From: Candidatus Thorarchaeota archaeon SMTZ1-83
GTDB taxonomy: Archaea > Asgardarchaeota > Thorarchaeia > Thorarchaeales > Thorarchaeaceae
Length of the DNA: 8,307 nt
Direction of reading: 5' to 3'
NCBI GenBank assembly: GCA_001563325.1
Contig: LRSK01000025.1
Span: 1 to 8,307, forward strand
The notes beneath the pieces were generated by a model. The model was not told the DNA's origin. It ran no database searches and saw only the letters and a list, made by a program, of their open reading frames with translations. Below are positions 1 to 6,026 of this stretch, one piece after another; position 1 is the stretch's first letter; the number at the start of each line of letters is the position of its first letter. The position numbers and the translations under genes are program-made.

Positions 1-368
1 AGAGGCACAGCACCATAGAAGGCAACTGGGAATGACACGGTGCATATGGCTGCTGCAAGAAAGGCCGATCTCTCATCTAGGTCGTAGTTCTTTACATACC
101 TGAACATTCCAAGACTGATTAGGCACACGAAACCCAGGTTCAGAATAGAGAGTATTAGGAAAGAATCCAGTAGTCCATTTAGAAGCGACACTGCCAGAGG
201 CATTACAGGTCTCAATGCGATGGGAGTAGAAACGTCTTCGAGACTTCCAATGCCATCGAAATAGTCGATATAGCTGAGATAGGCATAGCTATCAGGATAG
301 ACATGACCGAACCTTACCATGGAAGTCACACAGGCAAGGACAACTAGAACAATCGCGTTTTTGTTCAT
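1..368 (-). CDS. N-terminal part of a multi-pass membrane protein, GT-C/PMT-like glycosyltransferase (truncated by window edge)
   Basis: The minus strand is open from an ATG at 368-366 to the left edge, giving 122 codons of a longer gene. The product starts MNKNAIVLVVLACVTSMVRF, one hydrophobic segment at residues 5-18. A polar loop follows with VYPDSYAYLSYIDYFDG (about 23-39), then TPIALRPVMPLAVSLL and at least two more hydrophobic segments (about 60-90 and 108-120). A first membrane helix followed by an acidic, aromatic-rich external loop (D-x-Y-x-Y) and an R-P-x-x-P-L stretch is the usual start of GT-C fold, PMT/ArnT-like lipid-linked sugar transferases, where the loop acidic residue helps catalysis. 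Membrane location is clear from the sequence; glycosyltransferase activity is inferred from this layout. The substrate cannot be told. It is divergent from the TFB gene. A related polytopic membrane protein of unknown function remains possible. Confidence 0.6.
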   Translation of the reverse strand, partial: MNKNAIVLVVLACVTSMVRFGHVYPDSYAYLSYIDYFDGIGSLEDVSTPIALRPVMPLAVSLLNGLLDSFLILSILNLGFVCLISLGMFRYVKNYDLDERSAFLAAAICTVSFPVAFYGAVP

Positions 369-400
369 GGGTGTATCAGTCTTTTTCCTTTATCTCATCC

Positions 401-408
401 TTAAATTC
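401..408 (-). promoter_or_regulatory. Possible TATA box for the minus-strand membrane-protein gene
   Basis: On the minus strand this reads GAATTTAA(G), an A/T-rich element 33-40 bases before the ATG at 368. An archaeal TATA box lies about 25 bases before the transcription start, so the message would have a leader of roughly 10 bases or less. Called from position and base composition only. Confidence 0.3.
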
Positions 409-478
409 ATAGCCTTAGAAAGCAGGATCGGTCATCTCCAGTCAATCACTGAATAGTTACGGTGACCTCTCTTTCTGT

Positions 479-503
479 CAGTCGAGGCCAGAATCATCGA
501 CTG
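479..503. repeat. Inverted repeat CAGTCGA ... TCGACTG
   Basis: CAGTCGA (479-485) and TCGACTG (497-503) are perfect reverse complements separated by 11 bases. No T-run follows, so it does not look like a terminator. The arms are spaced about one and a half helical turns apart, compatible with a dimeric DNA-binding protein. It lies about 100 bases before the TFB start. Confidence 0.45.
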
Positions 504-535
504 GGAGATATCAGGAGTCCATTTCAGCGAACATT

Positions 536-549
536 GTTTCCTAGGGAAC
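536..549. promoter_or_regulatory. Near-perfect palindrome GTTTCCTAGGGAAC, possible operator
   Basis: The two 7-base halves match as reverse complements at six of seven positions, with no spacer. The element ends 53 bases before the GTG start of the TFB gene, a typical distance for an operator near a promoter. Its role is inferred from symmetry and location only. Confidence 0.35.
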
Positions 550-602
550 GTACTGGTATCTGCCTGAAATCTAGTTAGCGATGATGTGCCTGTTCTCTTT
601 GG

Positions 603-1643
603 GTGTGGTCTTTGATTGATGAAACATTCGAGGCTATTCAGAGCTCATCGTGGTCTTGTCCTGACTGTTCAGGACTGCTAGTGGTGAACCGAGGTTACAT
701 AGTCTGTGCGGAGTGCGGTCTGGTCATTTCCAGAGAGTATGTCCTGCCCACTTATCAAATGGGTGCGGAACGTCACAATGACAAGCCTGATGCAACTGTC
801 TATGTTTCCTTGGGTAATCGGATGCACATTGTGGACGGGCTTGGGAGCTACATTGGTTTTCACAAAGAGAAGTACTTCCAAGATGCACAGGGTCAGGCTC
901 TATCAGCGAGATCACAAAAGAGATTCAAGCGTCTAAAGGCAGTCTACAGCACACGAGTAAGGATAGGTAGGAACGAGGCGAAATACAGGGCTCTCCGAAC
1001 CCTCAATCATGTTTCGAAGTTGTTGATGCTGAGTGAACAAGTGCGTGATCGTACTGCATACCTCTACAAGAAGATAGTTACGGAGGCGTCCACTAAGATT
1101 ACGAACAACATTCTACTCATCGCAGTATGTCTGCTTATGGCTGTTCGTGAGTATAAGGATGGCGCACCGATAACGTTGGATGAGATAGCTAGCACGTTCG
1201 AAAAATGTGGCCATCGAGTGAATGTGAGAGCTATAGTCAGAGAGGCATTGAAACTCAAATCGCTGACAGGCATTGCTCCTCAGATTCGTCGTCCGGAGGA
1301 TTATGTGCCAAGAGTTCTCTCGATGTTGATGAATAGCGACAAGGTCGTAAGAAAGATACGGGCACGAGGTTGGGACTTGAGAACCTATGAAAACGCACTA
1401 AGAGACAAGATGCTTGAGATTCTTGGAATCATACCAGCCTCGAGAAGAGGTGGTCGGAATCCATTCATATTCACAGTTTCTGCGGCTTATGCTAGTGACC
1501 GATTGATTGCGGATGAACACGGAAGACGTTTTGTGCTCACTCAGAAGCTTACGTCCAACGCGACTAGAGTAGCAGAGTACAGTATCCGAGATCACTTCGG
1601 GATGATGAAGAAGGAGATTGTAGTGCTCACCGAGCATGCATAG
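603..1643 (+). CDS. Divergent transcription factor B (TFB/TFIIB) paralog
   Basis: A 346-residue TFIIB-family protein, slightly longer than the usual 300 or so for archaeal TFB. TFB bridges TBP-bound promoter DNA and RNA polymerase. An N-terminal zinc ribbon is seen as CPDC (C19, C22) and CAEC (C35, C38). The stretch IVDGLGSYIG (about 76-85) matches the B-reader/linker region of TFB (compare the family's GLGT-x-IG). Two helical cyclin-like repeats follow, about 120-216 and 228-335; the second ends in the helix-turn-helix region (TQKLTSNATRVAEYSIRDHF) that contacts the BRE in family members. The start is GTG at 603; a stop at 582-584 blocks extension, and TTG at 612 is the only other start that keeps the ribbon. 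No Shine-Dalgarno is seen. The cyclin repeats differ clearly from general TFBs, so this is probably an extra, specialised paralog. The secretion ATPase begins 51 bases downstream, so co-transcription is likely. Confidence 0.85.
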   Translation: MWSLIDETFEAIQSSSWSCPDCSGLLVVNRGYIVCAECGLVISREYVLPTYQMGAERHNDKPDATVYVSLGNRMHIVDGLGSYIGFHKEKYFQDAQGQALSARSQKRFKRLKAVYSTRVRIGRNEAKYRALRTLNHVSKLLMLSEQVRDRTAYLYKKIVTEASTKITNNILLIAVCLLMAVREYKDGAPITLDEIASTFEKCGHRVNVRAIVREALKLKSLTGIAPQIRRPEDYVPRVLSMLMNSDKVVRKIRARGWDLRTYENALRDKMLEILGIIPASRRGGRNPFIFTVSAAYASDRLIADEHGRRFVLTQKLTSNATRVAEYSIRDHFGMMKKEIVVLTEHA

Positions 1644-1694
1644 ACACGGTTCTTGGCCGATTCGTCCCGCGTCATTTGTCTGAGATGAGAGAGA

Positions 1695-3392
1695 ATGTCG
1701 AGATGTGATGTGGTCGTTCTCAGATGTCCGGAAGAAAGGTGTAGCAAGTGTTTGGACTCCTCCTTGTCCACCTGCTCAAGGCTTGCTTCTTTCACGAATG
1801 ACGATTCATCCAAAGCCGTGATAGTAGAGCCAGAGAAAAACTTGGTTCATGTGGGGGGTCTTGAGAAACGGGTTCCAATCAGTCCACCATGGAAAGGAGG
1901 CGAGTGGGAAACAGTCTTCATTGATGGCTATGCTCAGCTGCTTGATTCGAACCTGAGGCTCCTAGATGTCTATATTATTGGTCCATATCTGTCTCTCTTC
2001 TTTGAAAGGACTGGCGAAAGTAACATCCACCATAGAACTCACCCCTTGGTGAGAAGCTCCCTTGAATATGGACTGTTAGACAAGCTGAGTGACGATCTAC
2101 AGAAGTTCACAGAGGACATGCCGAGCTCCAGAATGGACCTGTCAGACAGACTTCAGTACGTGTCTGAATGGGTTTCGACTAGAATCGTACAGACACTACC
2201 AGAAATAAGCAAAACTACACGAGAGAGAATTGCTCATACTGTAGCTGGTCGGACATCGGTGTTAGGACCGTTTCTTCCAATCCTGTTGGATGATGGGGTG
2301 GAGGAGATCTACGTGGATCGACCTGGAGCTCCAGTCTATTTTGACCATCGACATTTCGGAAGATGTTCGTCTGATCTTGTCCTAGACCAGGACGACGTCG
2401 CACGTCTAACCACTTTGGTTAGAGCTGAAAGCAACTTACATCTGGACAGAAGAAATCCTTCACTAAAGACCAATCTTCGGCTCTATGACATAGACTTGCG
2501 CCTAGCTGTTAGCATACCGCCACTAAGTCCTGACGGCATGCATCTAGAGATTCGACGAGCTAAGGAATCTCCATTCTCGATTATGGATCTTGTACTAAAT
2601 GGAACCCTCAGCTTGAAGGCTGCTGCGGCTTTAACATTGGCTGTCGGGTCCAGATTCAACATAACAATAACGGGAGGCCCAGGCACAGGAAAGACCACAT
2701 TGTTGAACGCTCTGGATATGAGTACGCCATCAATGTGGAGGAAAATATACATTGAAGATGCAATTGAAAGTAGAGTCTTGGCAGATCACCATCAAGTTCG
2801 AATCCGGGTCGACCCTGTCGATGAGATTAGCAGCAGGTTTGACAAGACCTCAGAGATAGTCAAGAGTCTTCATCGGTCTCCCGACTATCTTGTTCTCGGT
2901 GAGATACAGACAGCTGAACACAGTAAGGCACTCTTCCAAGCTATTGCAGCTGGACTTAGGGTAATGCAGACGTGTCATAGTGATTCTGCAGCAAGTCTCG
3001 TGGCTCGATGGACTTCAGGACACGGGATAGAGAAGACAAATGTGGCTCTGTTAGACTTGATTGTCACGATGGAGAGACCGATACCGGGGAAGTCATATCG
3101 ACGAGTGAATCAGATTGCCGAGGTGCGTAGGGAGATTGTCGACGGGTTCCTTGCGTTTTCCGGCCTCAATATGGTATACGATTGGCGTGCTCCTGAATCT
3201 GTCAGATGGGCGCAGGATGGTGCGTTCATGTTTCATGCGAATAGACTAGGACTTGAGAGTCATATTCCTGCTTTTGAGGCAATCCTGACGTATCTGAAGA
3301 ATGACAGGCGCTCATCATCTACAGGTTCGAGTACTTCTTTGAGTGACCACCTATGGGGAAAAGACCATCCAATGCAATCACTGGGAGCTTAG
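1695..3392 (+). CDS. Archaeal TadA/GspE/VirB11-superfamily secretion (pilus) ATPase with cysteine-rich N-terminus
   Basis: A 565-residue cytoplasmic hexameric-type ATPase that would power pilus assembly, protein secretion or DNA transfer. The N-terminal domain (about 185-300) carries DDGVEEIYVDRPGAPVYFDH, the family's conserved start, and LEIRRAKESPFSIMDLVLNG. The ATPase core has Walker A GGPGTGKTT (327-335), an acidic box YIEDAIES (352-359), Walker B YLVLGEI (398-404) and the His box TCHSD (426-430), in family order. Q405 sits where relatives usually have Arg (GE-[IV]-R). The first 30 residues hold five cysteines (C4, C11, C16, C19, C27), a possible metal site. The ATG at 1695 is preceded by an in-frame stop at 1686-1688 and the next Met lies deep in the protein, so this start is favoured. 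The last 30 residues are Ser-rich and likely disordered. A Flp-like pilin lies downstream, but no TadB/TadC platform protein is visible. Whether the partner machine is a pilus or a type IV secretion-like system is undecided. Confidence 0.85.
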   Translation: MSRCDVVVLRCPEERCSKCLDSSLSTCSRLASFTNDDSSKAVIVEPEKNLVHVGGLEKRVPISPPWKGGEWETVFIDGYAQLLDSNLRLLDVYIIGPYLSLFFERTGESNIHHRTHPLVRSSLEYGLLDKLSDDLQKFTEDMPSSRMDLSDRLQYVSEWVSTRIVQTLPEISKTTRERIAHTVAGRTSVLGPFLPILLDDGVEEIYVDRPGAPVYFDHRHFGRCSSDLVLDQDDVARLTTLVRAESNLHLDRRNPSLKTNLRLYDIDLRLAVSIPPLSPDGMHLEIRRAKESPFSIMDLVLNGTLSLKAAAALTLAVGSRFNITITGGPGTGKTTLLNALDMSTPSMWRKIYIEDAIESRVLADHHQVRIRVDPVDEISSRFDKTSEIVKSLHRSPDYLVLGEIQTAEHSKALFQAIAAGLRVMQTCHSDSAASLVARWTSGHGIEKTNVALLDLIVTMERPIPGKSYRRVNQIAEVRREIVDGFLAFSGLNMVYDWRAPESVRWAQDGAFMFHANRLGLESHIPAFEAILTYLKNDRRSSSTGSSTSLSDHLWGKDHPMQSLGA

Positions 3393-3404
3393 GTTCGTGT
3401 TGTA

Positions 3405-3413
3405 GGGGTTTTT
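3405..3413 (+). terminator. Possible T-run terminator after the secretion ATPase
   Basis: GGGGTTTTT lies 13-21 bases after the ATPase stop codon, just before the TATA box of the pilin gene. Archaeal termination often needs only a T-rich stretch. Five Ts is short, so read-through into the pilin is possible. Confidence 0.25.
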
Positions 3414-3419
3414 GGGGCA

Positions 3420-3428
3420 CTTAAAATA
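3420..3428 (+). promoter_or_regulatory. TATA box of the pilin gene
   Basis: CTTAAAATA matches an archaeal TATA box (BoxA). Transcription would start about 25 bases downstream, near 3449, giving a short leader that contains little more than the ribosome binding site. A private promoter fits a pilin, which is needed in far greater amounts than its ATPase. Confidence 0.5.
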
Positions 3429-3449
3429 CGGTTTCGGGGATGTCAGTTC

Positions 3450-3454
3450 AGGAG
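3450..3454 (+). promoter_or_regulatory. Ribosome binding site of the pilin gene
   Basis: AGGAG, nine bases before the ATG at 3464, complements the archaeal 16S rRNA 3' end. It supports the short pilin ORF as truly translated. Confidence 0.5.
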
Positions 3455-3463
3455 TAACTGTCA

Positions 3464-3664
3464 ATGAACGCAAGGGAACTCATCGCAGATGAGTCAGGTG
3501 GGCCCTTGGTGGAGGAGAGTCTCCTCTTGGGTCTTGCAGTGGTCACTGTATCAATAGTCATCGCAGTTATCCTTCAAGCTACTGGTTGGGCACAAGACAT
3601 CATAGGAAGTCTTCTGCAGCTACTAGAGGACAGTTGGAGTAGTTTCACAAGTCTATTTCCCTAG
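3464..3664 (+). CDS. Flp/Tad-like type IVb pilin precursor (66 aa)
   Basis: A 66-residue prepilin-like protein. A short polar leader (MNARELIADESG) is followed by GPLVEESLLLG and a single hydrophobic segment (about 19-42), then a short amphipathic tail. If cut after G12, the mature protein starts GPLVE, placing Glu at position 5, the residue needed for pilin assembly in type IV pilins. The DESG-x4-E leader junction also closely resembles bacterial Flp pilins (typically ESG-ATAIEY), and the total length is in the Flp range. It would be inserted in the membrane, cleaved by a prepilin peptidase and polymerised into a thin pilus, presumably by the ATPase encoded 71 bases upstream. It has its own TATA box and Shine-Dalgarno. 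Alternative: a small VirB2/CedA1-like subunit; the single membrane segment and E5 favour Flp. Confidence 0.75.
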   Translation: MNARELIADESGGPLVEESLLLGLAVVTVSIVIAVILQATGWAQDIIGSLLQLLEDSWSSFTSLFP

Positions 3665-3768
3665 TATCATTCAATCATGACTGGTCTACTGCTGGAGAGG
3701 AGCCTCCTTTGAGAAAGCCTTATTTGCGGTCTTGAGGGAGCACTCCCGCTCCGGACTGGTTCCCGTTA
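3665..3768. other. Spacer between pilin and tRNA with a second copy of the tRNA 5' acceptor sequence
   Basis: No gene is seen. GCTCCGG at 3748-3754 exactly repeats the first seven bases of the tRNA (3769-3775), 21 bases upstream. A weak TATA-like CTTATTT (3719-3725) could drive the tRNA, with transcription starting near the upstream copy. GGGAG (3736-3740) and CTCCC (3743-3747) form a short inverted repeat. Confidence 0.4.
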
Positions 3769-3879
3769 GCTCCGGTAGATACGTCGCGGAATTCATCGTG
3801 ATGTAGCCGTGTGTAGTCCGGCCCAGCATGGGGGACTCTCGATCCCCCGACCCGGGTTCAAATCCCGGCCGGAGCACCA
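3769..3879 (+). tRNA. tRNA-Glu (anticodon CTC) with a 33-nt D-arm intron and encoded CCA
   Basis: The acceptor strands GCTCCGG (3769-3775) and CCGGAGC (3869-3875) pair perfectly, followed by discriminator A (3876) and genomic CCA (3877-3879). The T-arm is CCGGG / TTCAAAT / CCCGG (3852-3868). The anticodon stem GGGGA/TCCCC holds the loop CTCTCGA, giving anticodon CTC, which reads GAG (Glu). The unspliced gene has 33 bases too many between the acceptor and the D-loop. Removing 3779-3811 (or 3778-3810, same product) leaves a 75-nt tRNA with D-stem GTGT/GCAT containing two G-U pairs, as usual in archaeal tRNA-Glu. Splicing would use the archaeal tRNA-splicing endonuclease. The gene converges on the surface-protein gene, whose stop is 11 nt away. 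Confidence 0.93.
3779..3811 (+). other. Non-canonical tRNA intron in the D-arm with a bulge-helix-bulge type fold
   Basis: The insertion falls after tRNA position 10 (or 9), not at the common 37/38 site. Inner helix: TACGTCGCG (3780-3788) pairs with CGTGATGTA (3797-3805), nine pairs including two G-U, closing an 8-nt loop. Central helix: exon CGGT (3773-3776) pairs with intron GCCG (3806-3809), four pairs including one G-U. The 3-nt bulges are AGA (3777-3779) and TGT (3810-3812). The two symmetrical cut registers give the same mature RNA. The outer helix is essentially absent, so this is a relaxed motif, as known for non-canonical archaeal introns. Confidence 0.85.
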
Positions 3880-3890
3880 GATTCATTCTT

Positions 3891-5888
3891 CTAACTAATC
3901 AGATGTTTCCGATATAGTGTTGGGATGCCGACAAGACTGAGTGAAACACAGAGAGTTAGTACCAGACCAGCTATTCCAATGCCTTGTGCCGTTTGAATAT
4001 CTGCTTCAGACACCACAATAAGGGCATGTCCCGAAGATGGGTGAAGATGCTGTGTGCCATCTGTATAGTGGTATAATCTATGGAAACCAGCAGTTGAGGG
4101 CATAGGGAGAATGAGTTCTACTATACCGGATTGCATGGAAACTGTGGTTGCACTGATGGTTAACCATTCGTAGTTCAGTATCAGTCCTTCCAATAATGTG
4201 CCATTCAGGCATCTTATCACGAGATAGACCCGGATCTCTCTGAGTTCTGGACTGGTGATGTAGTGTGTCAGGTCAACTTGCACAGGCATTACTCTGCTTA
4301 CAATGAGTGCATATTCAAGAGATGATGAGAGCTCGTAGGAAGGCAGACTGCCATTTGTCCTGAGAAGCATAACATATCGTCCTTGGGTTTCAGGGGCGAG
4401 CAGTGTTATGTTCGCAAGTCCGTAGGCATCAGTGACTTGAGATGGTAGGACAGTATTGTTTATCCGGACCGCGATTAGTCGATCAGGAAGACCGGTTTCA
4501 CTCGAGTTGAGTTGGACACGAAGTGAGAAGCTTTGCGCAGGGGAAGCATAGCCGAGAATATTGGTTTCAATAATCGAAATTACCGGCTTGAGCCAAACAG
4601 TCACTGAGAACAATCGGGTTGTGTTTGTAAGGTAGGGATTCCCTAAGACTTTGGTCAGTAGACCTCTGATGCCAGTTGGGCCTCTGAAAACATGCTGAAA
4701 TTGGGTGATTGTATGGCCTGGAGGTACAGGAATGTTGAGTGTTTCATTTGTAGGTTCATCTTGGATGGCGATATGAACTCCTGGGATCGGTCTACGAAGT
4801 GAATCGTGAACTTCCAACCGTATCTGAGATTCATCTCCAATGATTGTGTAGTCTGGTAACACCAGGGAAACTATGGCTGGGCTTGTCACCACAATGTCTA
4901 CTTCAAGATAAGCGGCCGCATGACGTTCTGTGCCACCATACTCTATTCTTACTGTGTGTGGACCCAAATCCACCAAGTAATCAACATGCACTAGATGCTC
5001 AGTCGCTCCGAATGGGTCAGTTGTGGTGCTGGAAACGAAGTTGCCATCCAACAGAACGCTCAGATTGGCGCTAGGGAGGCCCTCACCCTCGGCACTCACA
5101 TTCAACTTCAACCATAGGAACTCGTCTGGCTGGAGCTGGGTCCCATTCATGTCCTCCAGTTCAATTGATGGCAGAATCTGTTGTACGTCAATTATAATAG
5201 AATGCTCAGATTTGTTGTGATATGTTGACGTGGCTGGTTCATAGACTGCTTTGAGTTCATTGTTGCCTAAGGAGCACCAAGATGTGTTACAGCCTAGGTT
5301 GAATGTCACTTGACCTGTTTCATTTGTGTAATCTGCAGCGAGTAGAATATCGTCATGATAGATAGCTATCAATTCATTCCCGATAGCTTCGTCTTGGTCA
5401 TTAAAGAGTTCGACCGAGAATGAGATTTGGTCTCCAGGGTGATAGGCTTGTTGAGTATATTCTAAGTCTATGTGCGTAGCTGAAACAACTGTCACGGTTG
5501 TCCATTGACATGATGGAGCAAGAGAACGTGTATCGTTGCCTTCGAAAGTCACATTGAGCAGAGTGGGACCAAGTGGGTGGTCGAAAGTGAGGTTCCAGTA
5601 TATCAAGGCGTAGCCATTGCTGTCTGTCAATGAGGAGCCTATGAAGGAGTTCAGCAGACAATCATAGAAGTCCAAACGCTGCTCACTTACAGGATCTCCG
5701 TAGGACCCATTCTGAAGAAGTCTTGCACTGATAGGTACTAAGCTCCCTCTTAGCACGATAGAATCCTCCTCTGCAATTGCATTCTCTGCATTTATCAGTG
5801 AGAGAGCAATTGACAGCGTAATTGCAAGGATTACAGCTAGACTAAGCCTCCTCAGGGGCAACACCTCGATGATTTTGCTGAGTTTCAT
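3891..5888 (-). CDS. Surface-anchored protein with tandem Ig-like repeats
   Basis: A 665-residue secreted and membrane-anchored protein. Residues 1-39 form a signal peptide (basic start, hydrophobic core about 17-33, AENAIAEE after it). About six beta-rich units of 90-100 residues follow (roughly 42-134, 138-238, 240-335, 338-433, 436-532, 535-628). Several contain the T-D-x-x-G-x-A type turn of bacterial-type Ig-like (Big/invasin-like) domains, for example SLTDSNGYA and VTDAYGLANITL. A C-terminal membrane helix (about 636-656) ends in YRKHLIS, a cytoplasmic basic anchor. About 17 N-x-S/T sequons suggest heavy N-glycosylation. Cys pairs C77/C127 and C200/C205 could form disulfides outside the cell. 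No catalytic motif is seen; an adhesion, cell-envelope or stalk role is likely but not proven. The start ATG is at 5888-5886; only a weak ribosome site is visible. Confidence 0.75.
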   Translation of the reverse strand: MKLSKIIEVLPLRRLSLAVILAITLSIALSLINAENAIAEEDSIVLRGSLVPISARLLQNGSYGDPVSEQRLDFYDCLLNSFIGSSLTDSNGYALIYWNLTFDHPLGPTLLNVTFEGNDTRSLAPSCQWTTVTVVSATHIDLEYTQQAYHPGDQISFSVELFNDQDEAIGNELIAIYHDDILLAADYTNETGQVTFNLGCNTSWCSLGNNELKAVYEPATSTYHNKSEHSIIIDVQQILPSIELEDMNGTQLQPDEFLWLKLNVSAEGEGLPSANLSVLLDGNFVSSTTTDPFGATEHLVHVDYLVDLGPHTVRIEYGGTERHAAAYLEVDIVVTSPAIVSLVLPDYTIIGDESQIRLEVHDSLRRPIPGVHIAIQDEPTNETLNIPVPPGHTITQFQHVFRGPTGIRGLLTKVLGNPYLTNTTRLFSVTVWLKPVISIIETNILGYASPAQSFSLRVQLNSSETGLPDRLIAVRINNTVLPSQVTDAYGLANITLLAPETQGRYVMLLRTNGSLPSYELSSSLEYALIVSRVMPVQVDLTHYITSPELREIRVYLVIRCLNGTLLEGLILNYEWLTISATTVSMQSGIVELILPMPSTAGFHRLYHYTDGTQHLHPSSGHALIVVSEADIQTAQGIGIAGLVLTLCVSLSLVGIPTLYRKHLIS

Positions 5889-5912
5889 GAATCTCTATTA
5901 TCAGACTGTGAA

Positions 5913-5928
5913 CTCACGGAGGAGTGAG
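5913..5928. repeat. Small inverted repeat in the leader of the surface-protein gene
   Basis: CTCAC (5913-5917) and GTGAG (5924-5928) pair around a 6-nt loop, 25 bases before the start codon of the minus-strand gene. In the minus-strand transcript the loop reads UCCUCC, a sequence that could pair with a Shine-Dalgarno. This may be a leader hairpin, an operator, or chance. Confidence 0.3.
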
Positions 5929-5963
5929 AACGGGTTTCTGATTTGTTCATGAGTCCACTCATT

Positions 5964-5974
5964 GGTTTTTAACC
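5964..5974. promoter_or_regulatory. Symmetrical TATA-like element between divergent genes
   Basis: GGTTTTTAACC reads as GGTTAAAAACC on the other strand, so it could act as a TATA box in either direction. For the minus-strand surface-protein gene it would give a leader of about 55-60 nt; for the plus-strand unit a leader of about 45 nt. It is the most A/T-rich element in this intergenic stretch. Confidence 0.35.
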
Positions 5975-5991
5975 TCCTACCGATGCAGAGG

Positions 5992-5999
5992 ACTATATT
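5992..5999 (+). promoter_or_regulatory. Possible TATA box of the small-ORF/HerA-like unit
   Basis: ACTATATT lies 41-48 bases before the ATG at 6040. A start about 25 bases downstream would fall near 6022, just before the G-rich ribosome site. It competes with the element at 5964-5974 as the promoter. Confidence 0.35.
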
Positions 6000-6026
6000 C
6001 GGTCAATTTGGACACTGGTGGATATC

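Larger units (their letters stand above)
369..602. other. Divergent intergenic region with inverted repeats
   Basis: No credible gene lies here. It separates two divergent genes and must hold both promoters. It contains a perfect 7-bp inverted repeat (479-485 / 497-503), a near-perfect 14-bp palindrome (536-549), and a looser nested pair (GGTCA 430-434 with TGACC 463-467, enclosing CAGT 439-442 with ACTG 448-451). No convincing TATA box is seen for the plus-strand gene. The density of symmetrical sites suggests regulator binding, but this is inference. Confidence 0.5.

Noticed and set aside
3736..3747. GGGAG/CTCCC hairpin as a terminator after the pilin
   Set aside because: Only a 2-nt loop is left for five pairs and no T-run follows.
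3748..3879. tRNA locus as an integrated-element attachment site
   Set aside because: The 7-base repeat is very short and lies on the 5' side, and no integrase or other mobile gene is present in the window.
3686..3886. 66-codon minus-strand ORF between pilin and surface-protein gene
   Set aside because: It lies across the tRNA gene on the opposite strand; its apparent sequence is antisense tRNA and no ribosome site or family was seen.
4844..5220. Plus-strand ORFs inside the surface-protein gene
   Set aside because: They are shadows of the long minus-strand gene, which has signal peptide, repeats and anchor throughout.
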